Shown one piece after another: positions 9,401 to 18,329 of a stretch of DNA of 41,325 nucleotides. Where the stretch lies: NCBI GenBank assembly GCA_947630695.1, contig CANRIM010000022.1, forward strand, positions 1-41,325. Direction: 5' to 3'. The stretch is from an uncultured Lachnospiraceae bacterium (lineage in GTDB: Bacteria > Bacillota > Clostridia > Lachnospirales > Lachnospiraceae). The notes below the pieces were generated by a model, which did no database searches, was not told where the DNA came from, and saw nothing but the letters and a program-made list of their open reading frames with translations. Each line of letters starts with the position of its first letter. Within the stretch, counting starts at the first letter, position 1. Both the position numbers and the translations under genes were made by a program.

Positions 9401-9871
9401 TTACGCTTCTGCCCCGTATTCACAGATCTGATGCTGCACCAGCCGGTCCCCCTCATAGCAGCATTTCAGCGTAAAAAAGGGACCGGGCCGCGCGATCCGT
9501 TCCAGAAAATACCGGTCCCCTTCCCAGAGATTGAGCTCCGGGATTTTATCTTTTGCGATCCAGGCCAGTTCCCCTTCCGAACAGGTTTTCAGCGTTCCCG
9601 TAAAGTCATCTGCGGTAAAGACATGCATATATTCGGTGTCGTGCCCCGCAGACACATAGGTGACGATACACCGCAGCCGGGGATGGTGTAAAACCAGCCC
9701 CGTTTCTTCTTCTGTTTCCCGCAGGATACATTCCTCCGGGCTCTCGTCCTTTTCAAACTTTCCGCCGATGCCCAGCCATTTGCCCTCGTTGATATCGTTT
9801 TTCTTTTTGGTTCTGTGGAGCATCAGGTATTTTCCGTCTTTTTCAATATAACACAGGCTTGTCAACAGCAT
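9401..9871 (-). CDS. Nudix hydrolase (MutT/8-oxo-dGTP diphosphatase-like)
   Basis: This 156-aa protein carries a complete Nudix box at about residues 36-60: GGKF, E43, then RETEEETGL with R51, E52, E54 and E55. The preceding LHRTKKKNDINEGKWLG resembles the MutT/MTH1-type 8-oxo-dGTP diphosphatases of Firmicutes, which hydrolyse oxidised nucleotides. AAGGAAG precedes the ATG. The kinase-like gene ends 27 bp upstream on the same strand, which suggests one transcript. Confidence 0.88.
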   Translation of the reverse strand: MLLTSLCYIEKDGKYLMLHRTKKKNDINEGKWLGIGGKFEKDESPEECILRETEEETGLVLHHPRLRCIVTYVSAGHDTEYMHVFTADDFTGTLKTCSEGELAWIAKDKIPELNLWEGDRYFLERIARPGPFFTLKCCYEGDRLVQHQICEYGAEA

Positions 9872-9898
9872 TTTTCTCTTCCTTTTAGTTTCTCCAAT

Positions 9899-10651
9899 TT
9901 AAAACAGTTCATCCAACAGGATATAATACCGGATCTTTTCCCAGTCCGGCGTGATTTCCAGCATCTCAAACAGGCTGTCCGGATCAAAATCCTCCGGGAA
10001 ATGTTTGCAGTTCTGCCGCAGACTGCGATAGCACAGCGCGATATCCTGATACTTATCCGCAATGCCGGCTCTGCCCAGATCCACAAACCCACTGACCTTT
10101 CCATTCTGAATGAAAATATTGGGCAGACAGAAATCACCGTGGGAAAGCACCGGTTCCTCTTCGGGCCGGTGTTCCAGCAGCCAGTTGAACAAATGCTCCG
10201 GACTGACAAAACGCTTCTCTCCCAACATGGCAAACACCCGGCTGTCCAGATCCACCTTGTCATGCCGCACATTGTGATGGGCCATCCGCAGCTTTTTGTA
10301 CAGATTGCAGTTATAGCCGCAGCCGGTGTCTTTCACCGCCCAGAGCATTTTCAGGCCCTCCGCCAGAATGGCCGTCAGTTCTTTCGGCCGGGCCAGATAA
10401 TAGGCGTCGCAGGCCATCACCCCCGGCAGCCGGGTCATCAAAAGATAGTCCAGCCGGTGGTATTTTTCCGTGCACAGCACATCGGGCACCGGTATTTTTC
10501 CGGAAAGCCACTGCATCATATGCATTTCCTGCCAGGATTCCACGCTTTCCCTTGAAATCTTCAGTACCTTGTCGCCAAAAAATATCACCGTGGAATCGGA
10601 CTGCCCGATCTGATCATAGCAGCGCTGCGTCAGATCGATCATAGCCTTCAT
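9899..10651 (-). CDS. Aminoglycoside 3'-phosphotransferase-like kinase (APH(3') family)
   Basis: Read from the ATG at 10651 this is a 250-aa protein. HGDFCLPN (171-178) is the catalytic loop with Asp and Asn. DLGRAG (191-196) is the Mg-binding DFG-equivalent. LLDELF at the C-terminus matches the LDEFF-type tail of APH(3') enzymes, whose carboxylate helps bind the aminoglycoside. Family members transfer phosphate to the 3'-OH of kanamycin-type drugs, but chromosomal homologues may have other substrates. The start is uncertain: a TTG at 10672 has AGGGGG nine bases upstream and may be the true start. The frame is open further, but that part overlaps purF. Confidence 0.82.
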   Translation of the reverse strand: MKAMIDLTQRCYDQIGQSDSTVIFFGDKVLKISRESVESWQEMHMMQWLSGKIPVPDVLCTEKYHRLDYLLMTRLPGVMACDAYYLARPKELTAILAEGLKMLWAVKDTGCGYNCNLYKKLRMAHHNVRHDKVDLDSRVFAMLGEKRFVSPEHLFNWLLEHRPEEEPVLSHGDFCLPNIFIQNGKVSGFVDLGRAGIADKYQDIALCYRSLRQNCKHFPEDFDPDSLFEMLEITPDWEKIRYYILLDELF

Positions 10652-10708
10652 TCTTTCGGGTATCGGTAACAAAAGCAAATACCCCCTTTTTATTACAAAC
10701 CCCTCAGA

Positions 10709-10744
10709 CAAAAATTGCCCAAAGCATAACCTTGCTTCGGGCAA
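10709..10744 (-). terminator. Rho-independent terminator of purF
   Basis: TTGCCC (10715-10720) pairs with GGGCAA (10739-10744). An inner AAGCA/TGCTT extension adds to the stem, and TTTTTG follows it on the minus strand. It lies directly after the purF stop codon, so the kinase/Nudix pair probably has its own promoter. Confidence 0.75.
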
Positions 10745-10748
10745 TCCG

Positions 10749-12206
10749 TTATTTCTCGTATTCTCCTCTGATATCCTCCTTCGGCGGCTCCACCGGATAT
10801 TCTCCGGTAAAACAGCCTTTGCAGATGGACAGGCCTTCCACGATCTGTTCCAGCCTGTCTTTGCGAAGATAAGCAAGGGAATCCGCACCTATCACCTGCC
10901 GTATTTCCTCGATGGAACGCTCATAAGCCAGCAGCTGTTCCCGCGCGGGCACATCGGTGCCGAAATAGCAGGGATATAAAAACGGCGGGGATCCGACGCG
11001 CATATGCACTTCCTTCGCGCCGGCTTCCCGTAGCATATGCACGATTCGATCGCTTGTTGTTCCCCGTACAATCGAATCGTCTATCATGATCACGCGTTTG
11101 CCGCAGACCACATCTTTTAAAACATTCAGCTTGACCTGTACGCTGGATTCCCGGCTGCTCTGCTTCGGTTTGATGAAAGTGCGCCCCACATAGCTGTTTT
11201 TGACAAAAGCCATGGCATAGGGAATGCCTGACTCCAGGGAATATCCCAGGGCCGCCGCATTGCCCGATTCCGGTACGCCCACCACCAAATCCGCCTCCAC
11301 CGGCGAATCCATTGCCAGATACCGTCCGGATAATATTCTGGAATGGTATACGCTCATTCCGTCCAGACGGCTGTCCGGTCTTCCAAAATAAATATACTCA
11401 AAAATACATCTGGCCGGCTTTTTTCCGGAGGCCGGCGTAAAACACATGCTTCGATCGGATACGATACCGTGTTCCGGTGTGATGGTCACAATCTCCCCCG
11501 GTTCCACGTCCCGGACAAAGGTTGCGCCGATGGTATCTAAGGCGCAGGTTTCCGACGCTAAAATATATGCCTGATCCCGTTTGCCGATGCAAAGTGGCCG
11601 GAATCCGAAGGGATCCCGCGCGCCGATCAGTTTCCGGGGTGACATCACAATCAGGGAATAGGAACCCACCAGCTTGCGCATGGCCACCCCAATGGCTTCT
11701 TCCACACTGGCCGTTTTGGTTCTGGCTCTGGCGATATGATAAGCGATGACTTCCGAGTCAATGGTGGTCTGGAAAATCGCGCCGTCATACTCTAACTCCC
11801 GGCGCAGTTCGTTTGCGTTGATCAGATTTCCGTTGTGGGCCAGTCCCAGTGTCCCCTTGATATAGTTCAGAACCAGGGGCTGGGCATTTTCCCGGGTGCT
11901 GCTGCCTGCCGTGGAATAACGGACGTGGCCGACGCCGATATCGCCTTTGAGCTTTTCCAGATGATCTCCGGAAAATACCTCGTTGACCAGTCCCATGCCT
12001 TTGTGGGAAAGCATTTTCCGCTTCGGTCCGTTGGTATCGCTCACCGCGATGCCGCAGCTTTCCTGTCCCCGGTGCTGCAGCGCAAACAAGCCGTAATAGA
12101 TGGTAGACGCAACGTCTTCGCCGGAAAAATCATAAATGCCGAAAACGCCGCATTCTTCCTTCAGCTTATCTTCCAGTTCCGTTTGCTCGTGAATCTCCTC
12201 TGTCAT
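10749..12206 (-). CDS. purF: Amidophosphoribosyltransferase
   Basis: PurF catalyses the first committed step of purine synthesis, PRPP + glutamine to phosphoribosylamine. The 485-aa protein has an 18-residue propeptide and then Cys19 in EECGVFGIYDF, the N-terminal nucleophile exposed by self-cleavage. The PRPP loop is VIMIDDSIVRGTTS. Cysteines in the C-terminal half (CIFEYIYFGRPDS, then the late CKGCF) fit the Bacillus-type enzyme that carries a structural 4Fe-4S cluster. AGGGAAA lies upstream of the start. purC lies 53 bp upstream on the same strand, so the two form a short pur operon. Confidence 0.96.
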   Translation of the reverse strand: MTEEIHEQTELEDKLKEECGVFGIYDFSGEDVASTIYYGLFALQHRGQESCGIAVSDTNGPKRKMLSHKGMGLVNEVFSGDHLEKLKGDIGVGHVRYSTAGSSTRENAQPLVLNYIKGTLGLAHNGNLINANELRRELEYDGAIFQTTIDSEVIAYHIARARTKTASVEEAIGVAMRKLVGSYSLIVMSPRKLIGARDPFGFRPLCIGKRDQAYILASETCALDTIGATFVRDVEPGEIVTITPEHGIVSDRSMCFTPASGKKPARCIFEYIYFGRPDSRLDGMSVYHSRILSGRYLAMDSPVEADLVVGVPESGNAAALGYSLESGIPYAMAFVKNSYVGRTFIKPKQSSRESSVQVKLNVLKDVVCGKRVIMIDDSIVRGTTSDRIVHMLREAGAKEVHMRVGSPPFLYPCYFGTDVPAREQLLAYERSIEEIRQVIGADSLAYLRKDRLEQIVEGLSICKGCFTGEYPVEPPKEDIRGEYEK

Positions 12207-12259
12207 CTGCCGTTTTCCCTTTCTCCCGCATGTACCTTAAAGCGCCTGTCCCGTATATC

Positions 12260-12967
12260 TTATGCAAGTCCCAGACGGCGGAACACTTCGATATAAGCCT
12301 CTTCTACATTTCCCAGGTCTCGGCGGAAACGGTCTTTATCCAGTTTTTCATGGGTATCGGCATCCCAGAGTCTGCAGGTATCGGGAGAAATCTCATCTGC
12401 CAGAAGGATCTGTCCGTGATACCGGCCGAACTCAATTTTGAAATCCACCAGTTCGATGTTGGCCTGCAGGAAATATTTCTTCAGAACTTCGTTGACTTTG
12501 AATGCATATCCGGTAATCGTGTCGATTTCTTCTCTGGTGGCGATGCCCAGCGCAATGGCAAAATAATCATTGATCAAAGGATCTCCCAGATCGTCGTTTT
12601 TATAGCTGAATTCCAGTGTGGGCTCTTTGAAGGGGGTTCCCTCTTCTACCCCGAGGCGCTTGGAAAAGCTGCCTGCCGCAATATTTCTGACAATGACTTC
12701 CAGCTGCACGATCTCCACCTTTTTCACCGCGGTTTCTCTGTCGCTTAATTCCTCGATCAGATGCGTCGGCACGCCTTCCTTCTCCAGAATCCCGAAAACG
12801 TGGTTGCTCATCCGATTGTTGATCACACCTTTGCCGGCGATGGTTCCTTTTTTTAATCCGTTAAATGCGGTGGCATCGTCCTTGTAATCTACGATCACCA
12901 CATCCGCATCTTCCGTGCTGTATACTTTTTTTGCTTTTCCTTCGTAAAGCAGTTCTTTTTTCTCCAT
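12260..12967 (-). CDS. purC: Phosphoribosylaminoimidazole-succinocarboxamide synthase (SAICAR synthetase)
   Basis: The enzyme joins aspartate to CAIR with ATP in purine synthesis. From the ATG at 12967 it is 235 aa, the normal family length. It begins [16 protein letters not shown], the classic PurC start, and contains [19 protein letters not shown] and [12 protein letters not shown], both conserved in the family. The frame is open 18 codons further upstream, but that extension does not look like PurC, so I reject it. The gene is first in a purC-purF operon read from the promoter at 13047-13075. Confidence 0.96.
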   Translation of the reverse strand: MEKKELLYEGKAKKVYSTEDADVVIVDYKDDATAFNGLKKGTIAGKGVINNRMSNHVFGILEKEGVPTHLIEELSDRETAVKKVEIVQLEVIVRNIAAGSFSKRLGVEEGTPFKEPTLEFSYKNDDLGDPLINDYFAIALGIATREEIDTITGYAFKVNEVLKKYFLQANIELVDFKIEFGRYHGQILLADEISPDTCRLWDADTHEKLDKDRFRRDLGNVEEAYIEVFRRLGLA

Positions 12968-13046
12968 GCCCCTTACCGTCCTTTTCTCCTGTGGATTGTT
13001 CGCTGCTTTGCCGGATACCATTGGATCCGACTGGTTTTACATGTGA

Positions 13047-13075
13047 ATTATATCCTATTCATTTTCGGAAAGCAA
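13047..13075 (-). promoter_or_regulatory. Sigma-A-type promoter of purC-purF
   Basis: On the minus strand TTGCTT (13075-13070) and TATAAT (13052-13047) are separated by exactly 17 bp. The predicted start is about 75 bp upstream of the purC ATG. I see no guanine or other riboswitch fold in the short leader. Confidence 0.7.
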
Positions 13076-13160
13076 TATGAATCCTGCCCTGTTTTTGCGC
13101 GGATCTGCCCTTTCCTTCGGCATTTTACCGGCTTTTTTTAGCTAAGGCGCGCTTGTAAAA

Positions 13161-15512
13161 TCAGGCGCCCAGCAGCATACAGAACAGGCGCACCAGCAGG
13201 GCGCAGATCCAGGCAATGCCGCACTGCAGGCACACTATGCCGGCTGCCCATTTTCCGCCCAGCTCCCGCCGGACAGAGGCAATGGCCGCCACACAGGGGG
13301 TATACAGCAGGCAGAATACCAGCAGCGCCATCACGCTGCCGGAGCCCAAAACCGTCCCCAGGCTTCCTACGGAGCCAAACAACACCGAAAGGGTGGCAAC
13401 CACGCTTTCCTTGGCGATAAATCCGGAGATCAGCGCGGTGGAGATCCGCCAGTCCCCGAAGCCCAGCGGCGCAAAGATCGGCGCGATGACGCCGGCCACC
13501 ATGGCCAGAATACTGTCTTTGGAATCCGCTACAATATTCAGCCGCAGATCGAAGGTCTGCAAAAACCAGATCACGATGGAAGCGATAAAGATGATCGTAA
13601 ATGCGCGCTGCAGGAAATCCTTTGCCTTATCCCACAGCAGGCGCGCCACATTTTTTACCCCGGGCATACGGTAATTGGGCAGTTCCATGACAAAGGGCAC
13701 CGCCTCTCCTTTGAATACCGTATTCTTGGACACCAGCGCCGTTAAAATGCCCACCGCAATACCGATAAAATACAGCAGCACCATTACAAGCCCGCCGTAA
13801 TGGGGGAAAAATGCGCTGGTAAAAAACGCATAGACCGGCAGCTTGGCGGTACAGCTCATAAAGGGAATCAGCATCACCGTCATTTTGCGGTCCCGCTCCG
13901 AAGGCAGTGTCCGGCTGGCCATGACCCCCGGCACCGAACAGCCGAAGCCGATCAGCATTGGCACGATGCTGCGGCCGGAGAGGCCGATTTTTCGCAGCAG
14001 CTTGTCCATGACAAAGGCCACCCGGGCCATGTATCCGGTATCTTCCAGCAGAGACAGGAAGAAAAACAGGGTCACGATAATCGGCAGGAAGCTCAGTACG
14101 CTGCCCACGCCGCCGAAAATGCCGTCGATCACCAGGGAACGGATCACCTGATTCACATGGATGGCTTCCAGTCCCTGTTCCGTCAGCACCGTCAGCGCGT
14201 CGATTCCTTTTTCCAGCAGTTCCTGCAGCCACAATCCGATGACGTTGAAGGTCAGGAAAAAGATCAGCGCCATGATTCCGATAAAACAGGGAATCGCCGT
14301 ATATTTTCCCGTGAGGATCCGGTCGATTTTGTTGCTGCGTTCCTGCTCCTTGCTGACTCTCGGCTTCACCACGCAGGCATCCACCAGCTTGCGGATAAAG
14401 GAAAACCGCATATCCGCAATGGCCGCAGCCCGGTCCATGCCCCGCTCCTCTTCCATCTGGCAGATGATATGCTCGATCATTTCTTCTTCATTGGGTTCCA
14501 GCTGCAGTTTCTGCAGCATCCGCATATCGCCTTCTGCCAGCTTGGTGGCGGCAAACCGCACCGGGATCTCCGCTTTTTCGGCATGATCTTCGATGAGATG
14601 CATAATGCCGTGGAGGCAGCGGTGTACCGCGCCGTTGTGGTCTGCCTCATCGCAGAAATCCAGCCGGCCCGGCCGCTCCTGATATTTCGCCACATGCACC
14701 GCGTGGCGCACCAGCTCGTCTACGCCCTCATTTTTTGCCGCGGAAATGGGAATGACCGGAATGCCCAGCATTTCCTCCATGGCGTTGATATACACCGCGC
14801 CGCCGTTGCCCCGCAGTTCGTCCATCATATTCAGGGCCAGCACCATAGGCACATTCAGCTCCATCAGCTGCATGGTCAGGTACAGGTTGCGCTCGATATT
14901 GGTGGCGTCCGCAATATTAATGATCCCTTTTGGTTTTTCATTGAGAATGAATTGTCTGGAAACGATTTCCTCGCTGGTATACGGGGAAAGGGAGTAAATC
15001 CCCGGCAAATCCGTCACCAACGTTTCCGGATCGCCTTTGATCATGCCGCTTTTCTGATCCACCGTTACTCCGGGGAAATTGCCCACATGCTGGTTGGCGC
15101 CGGTGAGCTGATTAAACAGAGTGGTCTTTCCGCAGTTCTGATTGCCCGCCAGTGCAAAGGTCAGCACCGTATTTTCCGGCAGAGGATTTTCATCCGCCTT
15201 CACATGGTATTTTCCGCCTTCTCCCAGTCCCGGGTGCGGCCGCGCCTGTTTTCTCTGTTTGCTGTTCTGCGCGGGCTGCGCTGCGGTCTCAATCGGGTGC
15301 ACCGCAATCTGCGCCGCATCCGCCAGACGTAAGGTCAGCAGATATCCGTGAATCCGAAGCTCCATAGGGTCTCCCATGGGCGCATACTTTTCCAGGGTCA
15401 CTTCCGCACCGGGAATAATGCCCATGTCCAGAAAATGCTGCCGCAGCTCGCCTTCTCCGCCCACCGTATCAATGACGGCAGATGCGCCGATTTCCAGATC
15501 TCTTAATGTCAT
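13161..15512 (-). CDS. feoB: Ferrous iron transport protein, FeoA-FeoB fusion
   Basis: This 783-aa protein imports Fe2+. An N-terminal FeoA-like SH3 domain spans about residues 1-75. It is linked to the FeoB G domain, with G1 GNQNCGKT (123-130), G3 DLPG (168-171) and G4 NMMDE (about 226). The membrane part has the two gate repeats, including GCSVPGVMASRT and the region around AKESVVATLSVLFGS. The extreme C-terminus is hydrophobic with no Cys-rich FeoC-like tail. The gene starts 38 bp after the transporter gene at 15551 and appears to be the last gene of the hdr-flx-tfr run. That would couple iron uptake to a module that needs many Fe-S clusters. Confidence 0.93.
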   Translation of the reverse strand: MTLRDLEIGASAVIDTVGGEGELRQHFLDMGIIPGAEVTLEKYAPMGDPMELRIHGYLLTLRLADAAQIAVHPIETAAQPAQNSKQRKQARPHPGLGEGGKYHVKADENPLPENTVLTFALAGNQNCGKTTLFNQLTGANQHVGNFPGVTVDQKSGMIKGDPETLVTDLPGIYSLSPYTSEEIVSRQFILNEKPKGIINIADATNIERNLYLTMQLMELNVPMVLALNMMDELRGNGGAVYINAMEEMLGIPVIPISAAKNEGVDELVRHAVHVAKYQERPGRLDFCDEADHNGAVHRCLHGIMHLIEDHAEKAEIPVRFAATKLAEGDMRMLQKLQLEPNEEEMIEHIICQMEEERGMDRAAAIADMRFSFIRKLVDACVVKPRVSKEQERSNKIDRILTGKYTAIPCFIGIMALIFFLTFNVIGLWLQELLEKGIDALTVLTEQGLEAIHVNQVIRSLVIDGIFGGVGSVLSFLPIIVTLFFFLSLLEDTGYMARVAFVMDKLLRKIGLSGRSIVPMLIGFGCSVPGVMASRTLPSERDRKMTVMLIPFMSCTAKLPVYAFFTSAFFPHYGGLVMVLLYFIGIAVGILTALVSKNTVFKGEAVPFVMELPNYRMPGVKNVARLLWDKAKDFLQRAFTIIFIASIVIWFLQTFDLRLNIVADSKDSILAMVAGVIAPIFAPLGFGDWRISTALISGFIAKESVVATLSVLFGSVGSLGTVLGSGSVMALLVFCLLYTPCVAAIASVRRELGGKWAAGIVCLQCGIAWICALLVRLFCMLLGA

Positions 15513-15550
15513 CTGTTTATCCTTTCTGTACCATTATCATTTATCTCTCA

Positions 15551-16708
15551 TCACAGGAACAGCCCGATCATCTGGCAGCAAAGCACCACCATCACCAGCG
15601 CAATGGGGTAGGTCGCCGCGTAAGCAGAAGCCACGTCGTCGGTTTCCGTAACACGAATCAGGGTTCCCAAAGCCGGCGTACTGGTCATGCCGCCGCAAAT
15701 GGACCCCAGGGTATTGAACAGGCTCAGTTTCAGTACCTTCGCCGCAAACACATAGCCCAGCAGCATCGGTATCAGGGTCATCAGCGCGCCGTAGACAAAC
15801 AGCAGCACGCCGTGTTCCTTCAGAATATCAATAAATCCGGCGCCGGCCTGGGTGCCCGCACCCAGCAGAAACAGCGCCAGTCCGAATTCCCGCAGACATT
15901 CTAAGACATGCTTTTCCACCTTGACGCTGAGCTTTCCGAAATGCCCGAAGTGCCCCAGAATCAGGCCCGCAATCAATGGCCCGCCGGAGGTGCCCAGTGC
16001 AAATACGCCGCCGCCCGGCAGCTTGATTTCGATTTTCGCCAGAATAATGCCCAGCACGATGGCCAGGGAGAAAGGGAAAAATCCCATACTGTCCGCATAA
16101 AACAGCTTTTCTTTTTTATTCTTGTGAAACTCTTTTGCCTGCACCAGCGTCGCCGCTTCAAAGCTTTCCCGTTCTTTGCGCATGTCGGTTTTTAAAATTT
16201 TGGGAATCAGCTGTACAAACAGCACCACCCCGATGACGCCGAAGGGATAGGCAATGCCGTACCCGACGGAAGCCGCCTCGGATCCGGTGGATTCCAGTGC
16301 CGCCGCAAGGCCGGGGGTACTGGTCAGGGCCCCCGCCATCATGCCCACGCTGAGATCCGTGGGGATTTTGAAAGCCTTGATGACCAGCGCGCACACCAGC
16401 GCGCCGGATATAATAATCAGAATACCCAATAAGATATAAGATTTTGCATTTTGTTTAAAATTCCGGAAAAAATTCGGCCCGGCGATAAAGCCCACCGCCG
16501 TCACAAAGCAGATCAGGCCGAATTCCCGCACCAGCGACGGAATCTCCACGCCGAAATGTCCGAAGACCAGACCCACCAGCAGGATGCCCGCCGTGCCCAG
16601 CTCCAGGCCGCAGATCCGGATGCTGCCTACCAGATAGCCGATGACCGCGATCAGAAAGACCATCATCAGCGTATTGGACAGAATATTTTGCTGAAACCAC
16701 GCAATCAT
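15551..16708 (-). CDS. AspT/YidE-type antiporter, short form lacking TrkA-C domains
   Basis: This 385-aa membrane protein has two homologous halves. Each carries the family hallmark: GALTSTPGLAAALE in the first half and GGMTSTPALGTLI in the second. The family includes the aspartate:alanine exchanger AspT and uncharacterised YidE/YbjL proteins. Those are usually about 550 aa, with two cytoplasmic TrkA-C domains between the halves. Here the halves are joined by only about 35 charged residues, so the regulatory domains are missing. The start codon overlaps the stop of the flavoprotein gene (ATGA), so translation is coupled. From context I infer a dicarboxylate or amino-acid substrate that feeds, or exports the product of, the adjacent reductase. 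Confidence 0.82.
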   Translation of the reverse strand: MIAWFQQNILSNTLMMVFLIAVIGYLVGSIRICGLELGTAGILLVGLVFGHFGVEIPSLVREFGLICFVTAVGFIAGPNFFRNFKQNAKSYILLGILIIISGALVCALVIKAFKIPTDLSVGMMAGALTSTPGLAAALESTGSEAASVGYGIAYPFGVIGVVLFVQLIPKILKTDMRKERESFEAATLVQAKEFHKNKKEKLFYADSMGFFPFSLAIVLGIILAKIEIKLPGGGVFALGTSGGPLIAGLILGHFGHFGKLSVKVEKHVLECLREFGLALFLLGAGTQAGAGFIDILKEHGVLLFVYGALMTLIPMLLGYVFAAKVLKLSLFNTLGSICGGMTSTPALGTLIRVTETDDVASAYAATYPIALVMVVLCCQMIGLFL

Positions 16709-18318
16709 TGTGCTCCTCCCCGCGCATGCCGCGCGTATGCCGGCAGCAGAAGCGGTGAAACCGCCTCCGAATGTATGCCCGCTGCTTCCAGTGCTTTTGC
16801 ATATGCCGCTACATGATCCAGGGACAGTTTTCCCGGCACCGTTTCCTTCGCCGCGGCCGCCGCCGCTTTCCCCGCGTTTCTGCCGAATACGATGATATCC
16901 AGCAGCGAGTTGCCCATGAGACGATTTCTGCCGTGGATGCCGCCCACCACTTCACCGGCGGCAAAGAGATTCCGCACGCCGTTCACGGAGCTGTCTTCGG
17001 CAATATCCAGGCCGCCGTTCTGATAATGCAGCGTAGGATAAACCAAAATCGGCTGTGTGCGCATATCAATATCATAATTTAAATACATCCGCAACATGGC
17101 CGGAATCCGCTTTTCGATGGTCCCCGGCCCGCCGATTTGTTCGATCATTGGCGTATCCAGCCAGACGCCGCTGCCGAAACCGGTATCTACGCCCTTGTTC
17201 CGGTCGCCGCATTCACGGATAATGGCCGCCGCCGACACATCTCTGGTTTCCAGCGGATGCATGAACGCCTCGCCGTCCCGGTTCACCAGCATGGCCCCCA
17301 GTGAACGAACTTTTTCCGTTACCAGCGCGCCGTGCAGCTGTGACGGCCAGGCCGCGCCCGTGGGATGGTACTGGATCGTATCCTGATACAGCAGCCTTGC
17401 CCCCGCCCGGTAGCCCAAAATCAAACCATCCGCCGTAGCGCCGTAGTGATTGGACGTGGGAAAGTTCTGATAATGCAGCCGGCCTGCGCCGCCGGTGGCC
17501 AGAATCACGGTTTTTGCCCGGGCCACCAGATAGTCGTCCGTTTCCATGTTTAAAAGTACCGCACCGGTGACACGGTCATGCCCGTCTTTGAGCAGTTCCA
17601 CCGCAGAAGTAAATTCCATCACCGGGATCCCGCGGTTCAGCACTTCGTCCCGCAAGGTCCGCATGATCTCCGCCCCGGAATAGTCCTTACAGGCGTGCAT
17701 CCGCTTTCTGGAGGTGCCGCCGCCGTGGGTGGTGATCATCCGGCCGTTTTCATCCTTGTCAAACATCACGCCCAGTTCATTCAGCCAGAGGATGGCTTCC
17801 GGCGCTTCCATGACCAGTTTGCGCAGCAGTTCCGGCTTGGCTGCAAAATGGCCGCCGCCAAAGGCGTCCAGATAATGCTGCATGGGAGAATCATTTTCCT
17901 GATCCGCCGCCTGAATGCCGCCTTCCGCCATCATCGTATTGGCGTCCCCGATGCGCAGCTTGGTCACGATCATGACCTTCGCCCCCGCCCGGTGGGCTTC
18001 GATGGCCGCCGCAGCGCCTGCGCCGCCGCCGCCGATAATCAGCACGTCTACGTCGATGTCGATCTGTTCCGGATCCGGCGCATGCTGCTTCAACCGGCTG
18101 CGTGCATGGAGCAGCGCCCCCAGCTCTGCAGGCACCTTCTGCCCCCGGTTGGGGCCCACTGCGATTTCCGTAAATCCCCTGTCCCGGTAATCCGGATGAT
18201 ATTGTTTCAAAAGGGCGTCTTTTTCCGTCGCGCTCATACGCGCAGGCCCGTACTGCATACGCTGCGCCCTTGTTTCTTCCACTTTTTTGATGGACTCTGT
18301 CATTTCCGGTGTAAGCAT
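16705..18318 (-). CDS. Fumarate reductase/thiol:fumarate reductase-like flavoprotein subunit (FrdA/TfrA-like)
   Basis: This 537-aa FAD protein carries the Rossmann motif LIIGGGGAGAAAAIEAHRAG (93-112). The reductase active-site set is HPTGAAWPSQLHGALVTE (318-335), Arg359 in the ETRD segment and HGRNRLMGNSLLD (462-474). These match the substrate-binding His, Thr-Glu and Arg residues of fumarate reductases. The SHT motif that carries the covalent FAD histidine in FrdA reads ANT here (residues 126-128), so FAD is probably non-covalent. There is an extra N-terminal segment of about 85 residues, and the usual C-terminal helical domain is largely absent. AAGGAGG precedes the ATG. The iron-sulfur subunit gene ends 11 bp upstream. 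No membrane anchor subunit is encoded nearby. Confidence 0.86.
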   Translation of the reverse strand: MLTPEMTESIKKVEETRAQRMQYGPARMSATEKDALLKQYHPDYRDRGFTEIAVGPNRGQKVPAELGALLHARSRLKQHAPDPEQIDIDVDVLIIGGGGAGAAAAIEAHRAGAKVMIVTKLRIGDANTMMAEGGIQAADQENDSPMQHYLDAFGGGHFAAKPELLRKLVMEAPEAILWLNELGVMFDKDENGRMITTHGGGTSRKRMHACKDYSGAEIMRTLRDEVLNRGIPVMEFTSAVELLKDGHDRVTGAVLLNMETDDYLVARAKTVILATGGAGRLHYQNFPTSNHYGATADGLILGYRAGARLLYQDTIQYHPTGAAWPSQLHGALVTEKVRSLGAMLVNRDGEAFMHPLETRDVSAAAIIRECGDRNKGVDTGFGSGVWLDTPMIEQIGGPGTIEKRIPAMLRMYLNYDIDMRTQPILVYPTLHYQNGGLDIAEDSSVNGVRNLFAAGEVVGGIHGRNRLMGNSLLDIIVFGRNAGKAAAAAAKETVPGKLSLDHVAAYAKALEAAGIHSEAVSPLLLPAYARHARGGAQ

Positions 18319-18329
18319 GGCCCGCCTCC

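Noticed and set aside
13800-15332. 510-codon plus-strand frame
   Set aside because: It is antisense to feoB, low-complexity and His/Gln-rich, with no motifs.
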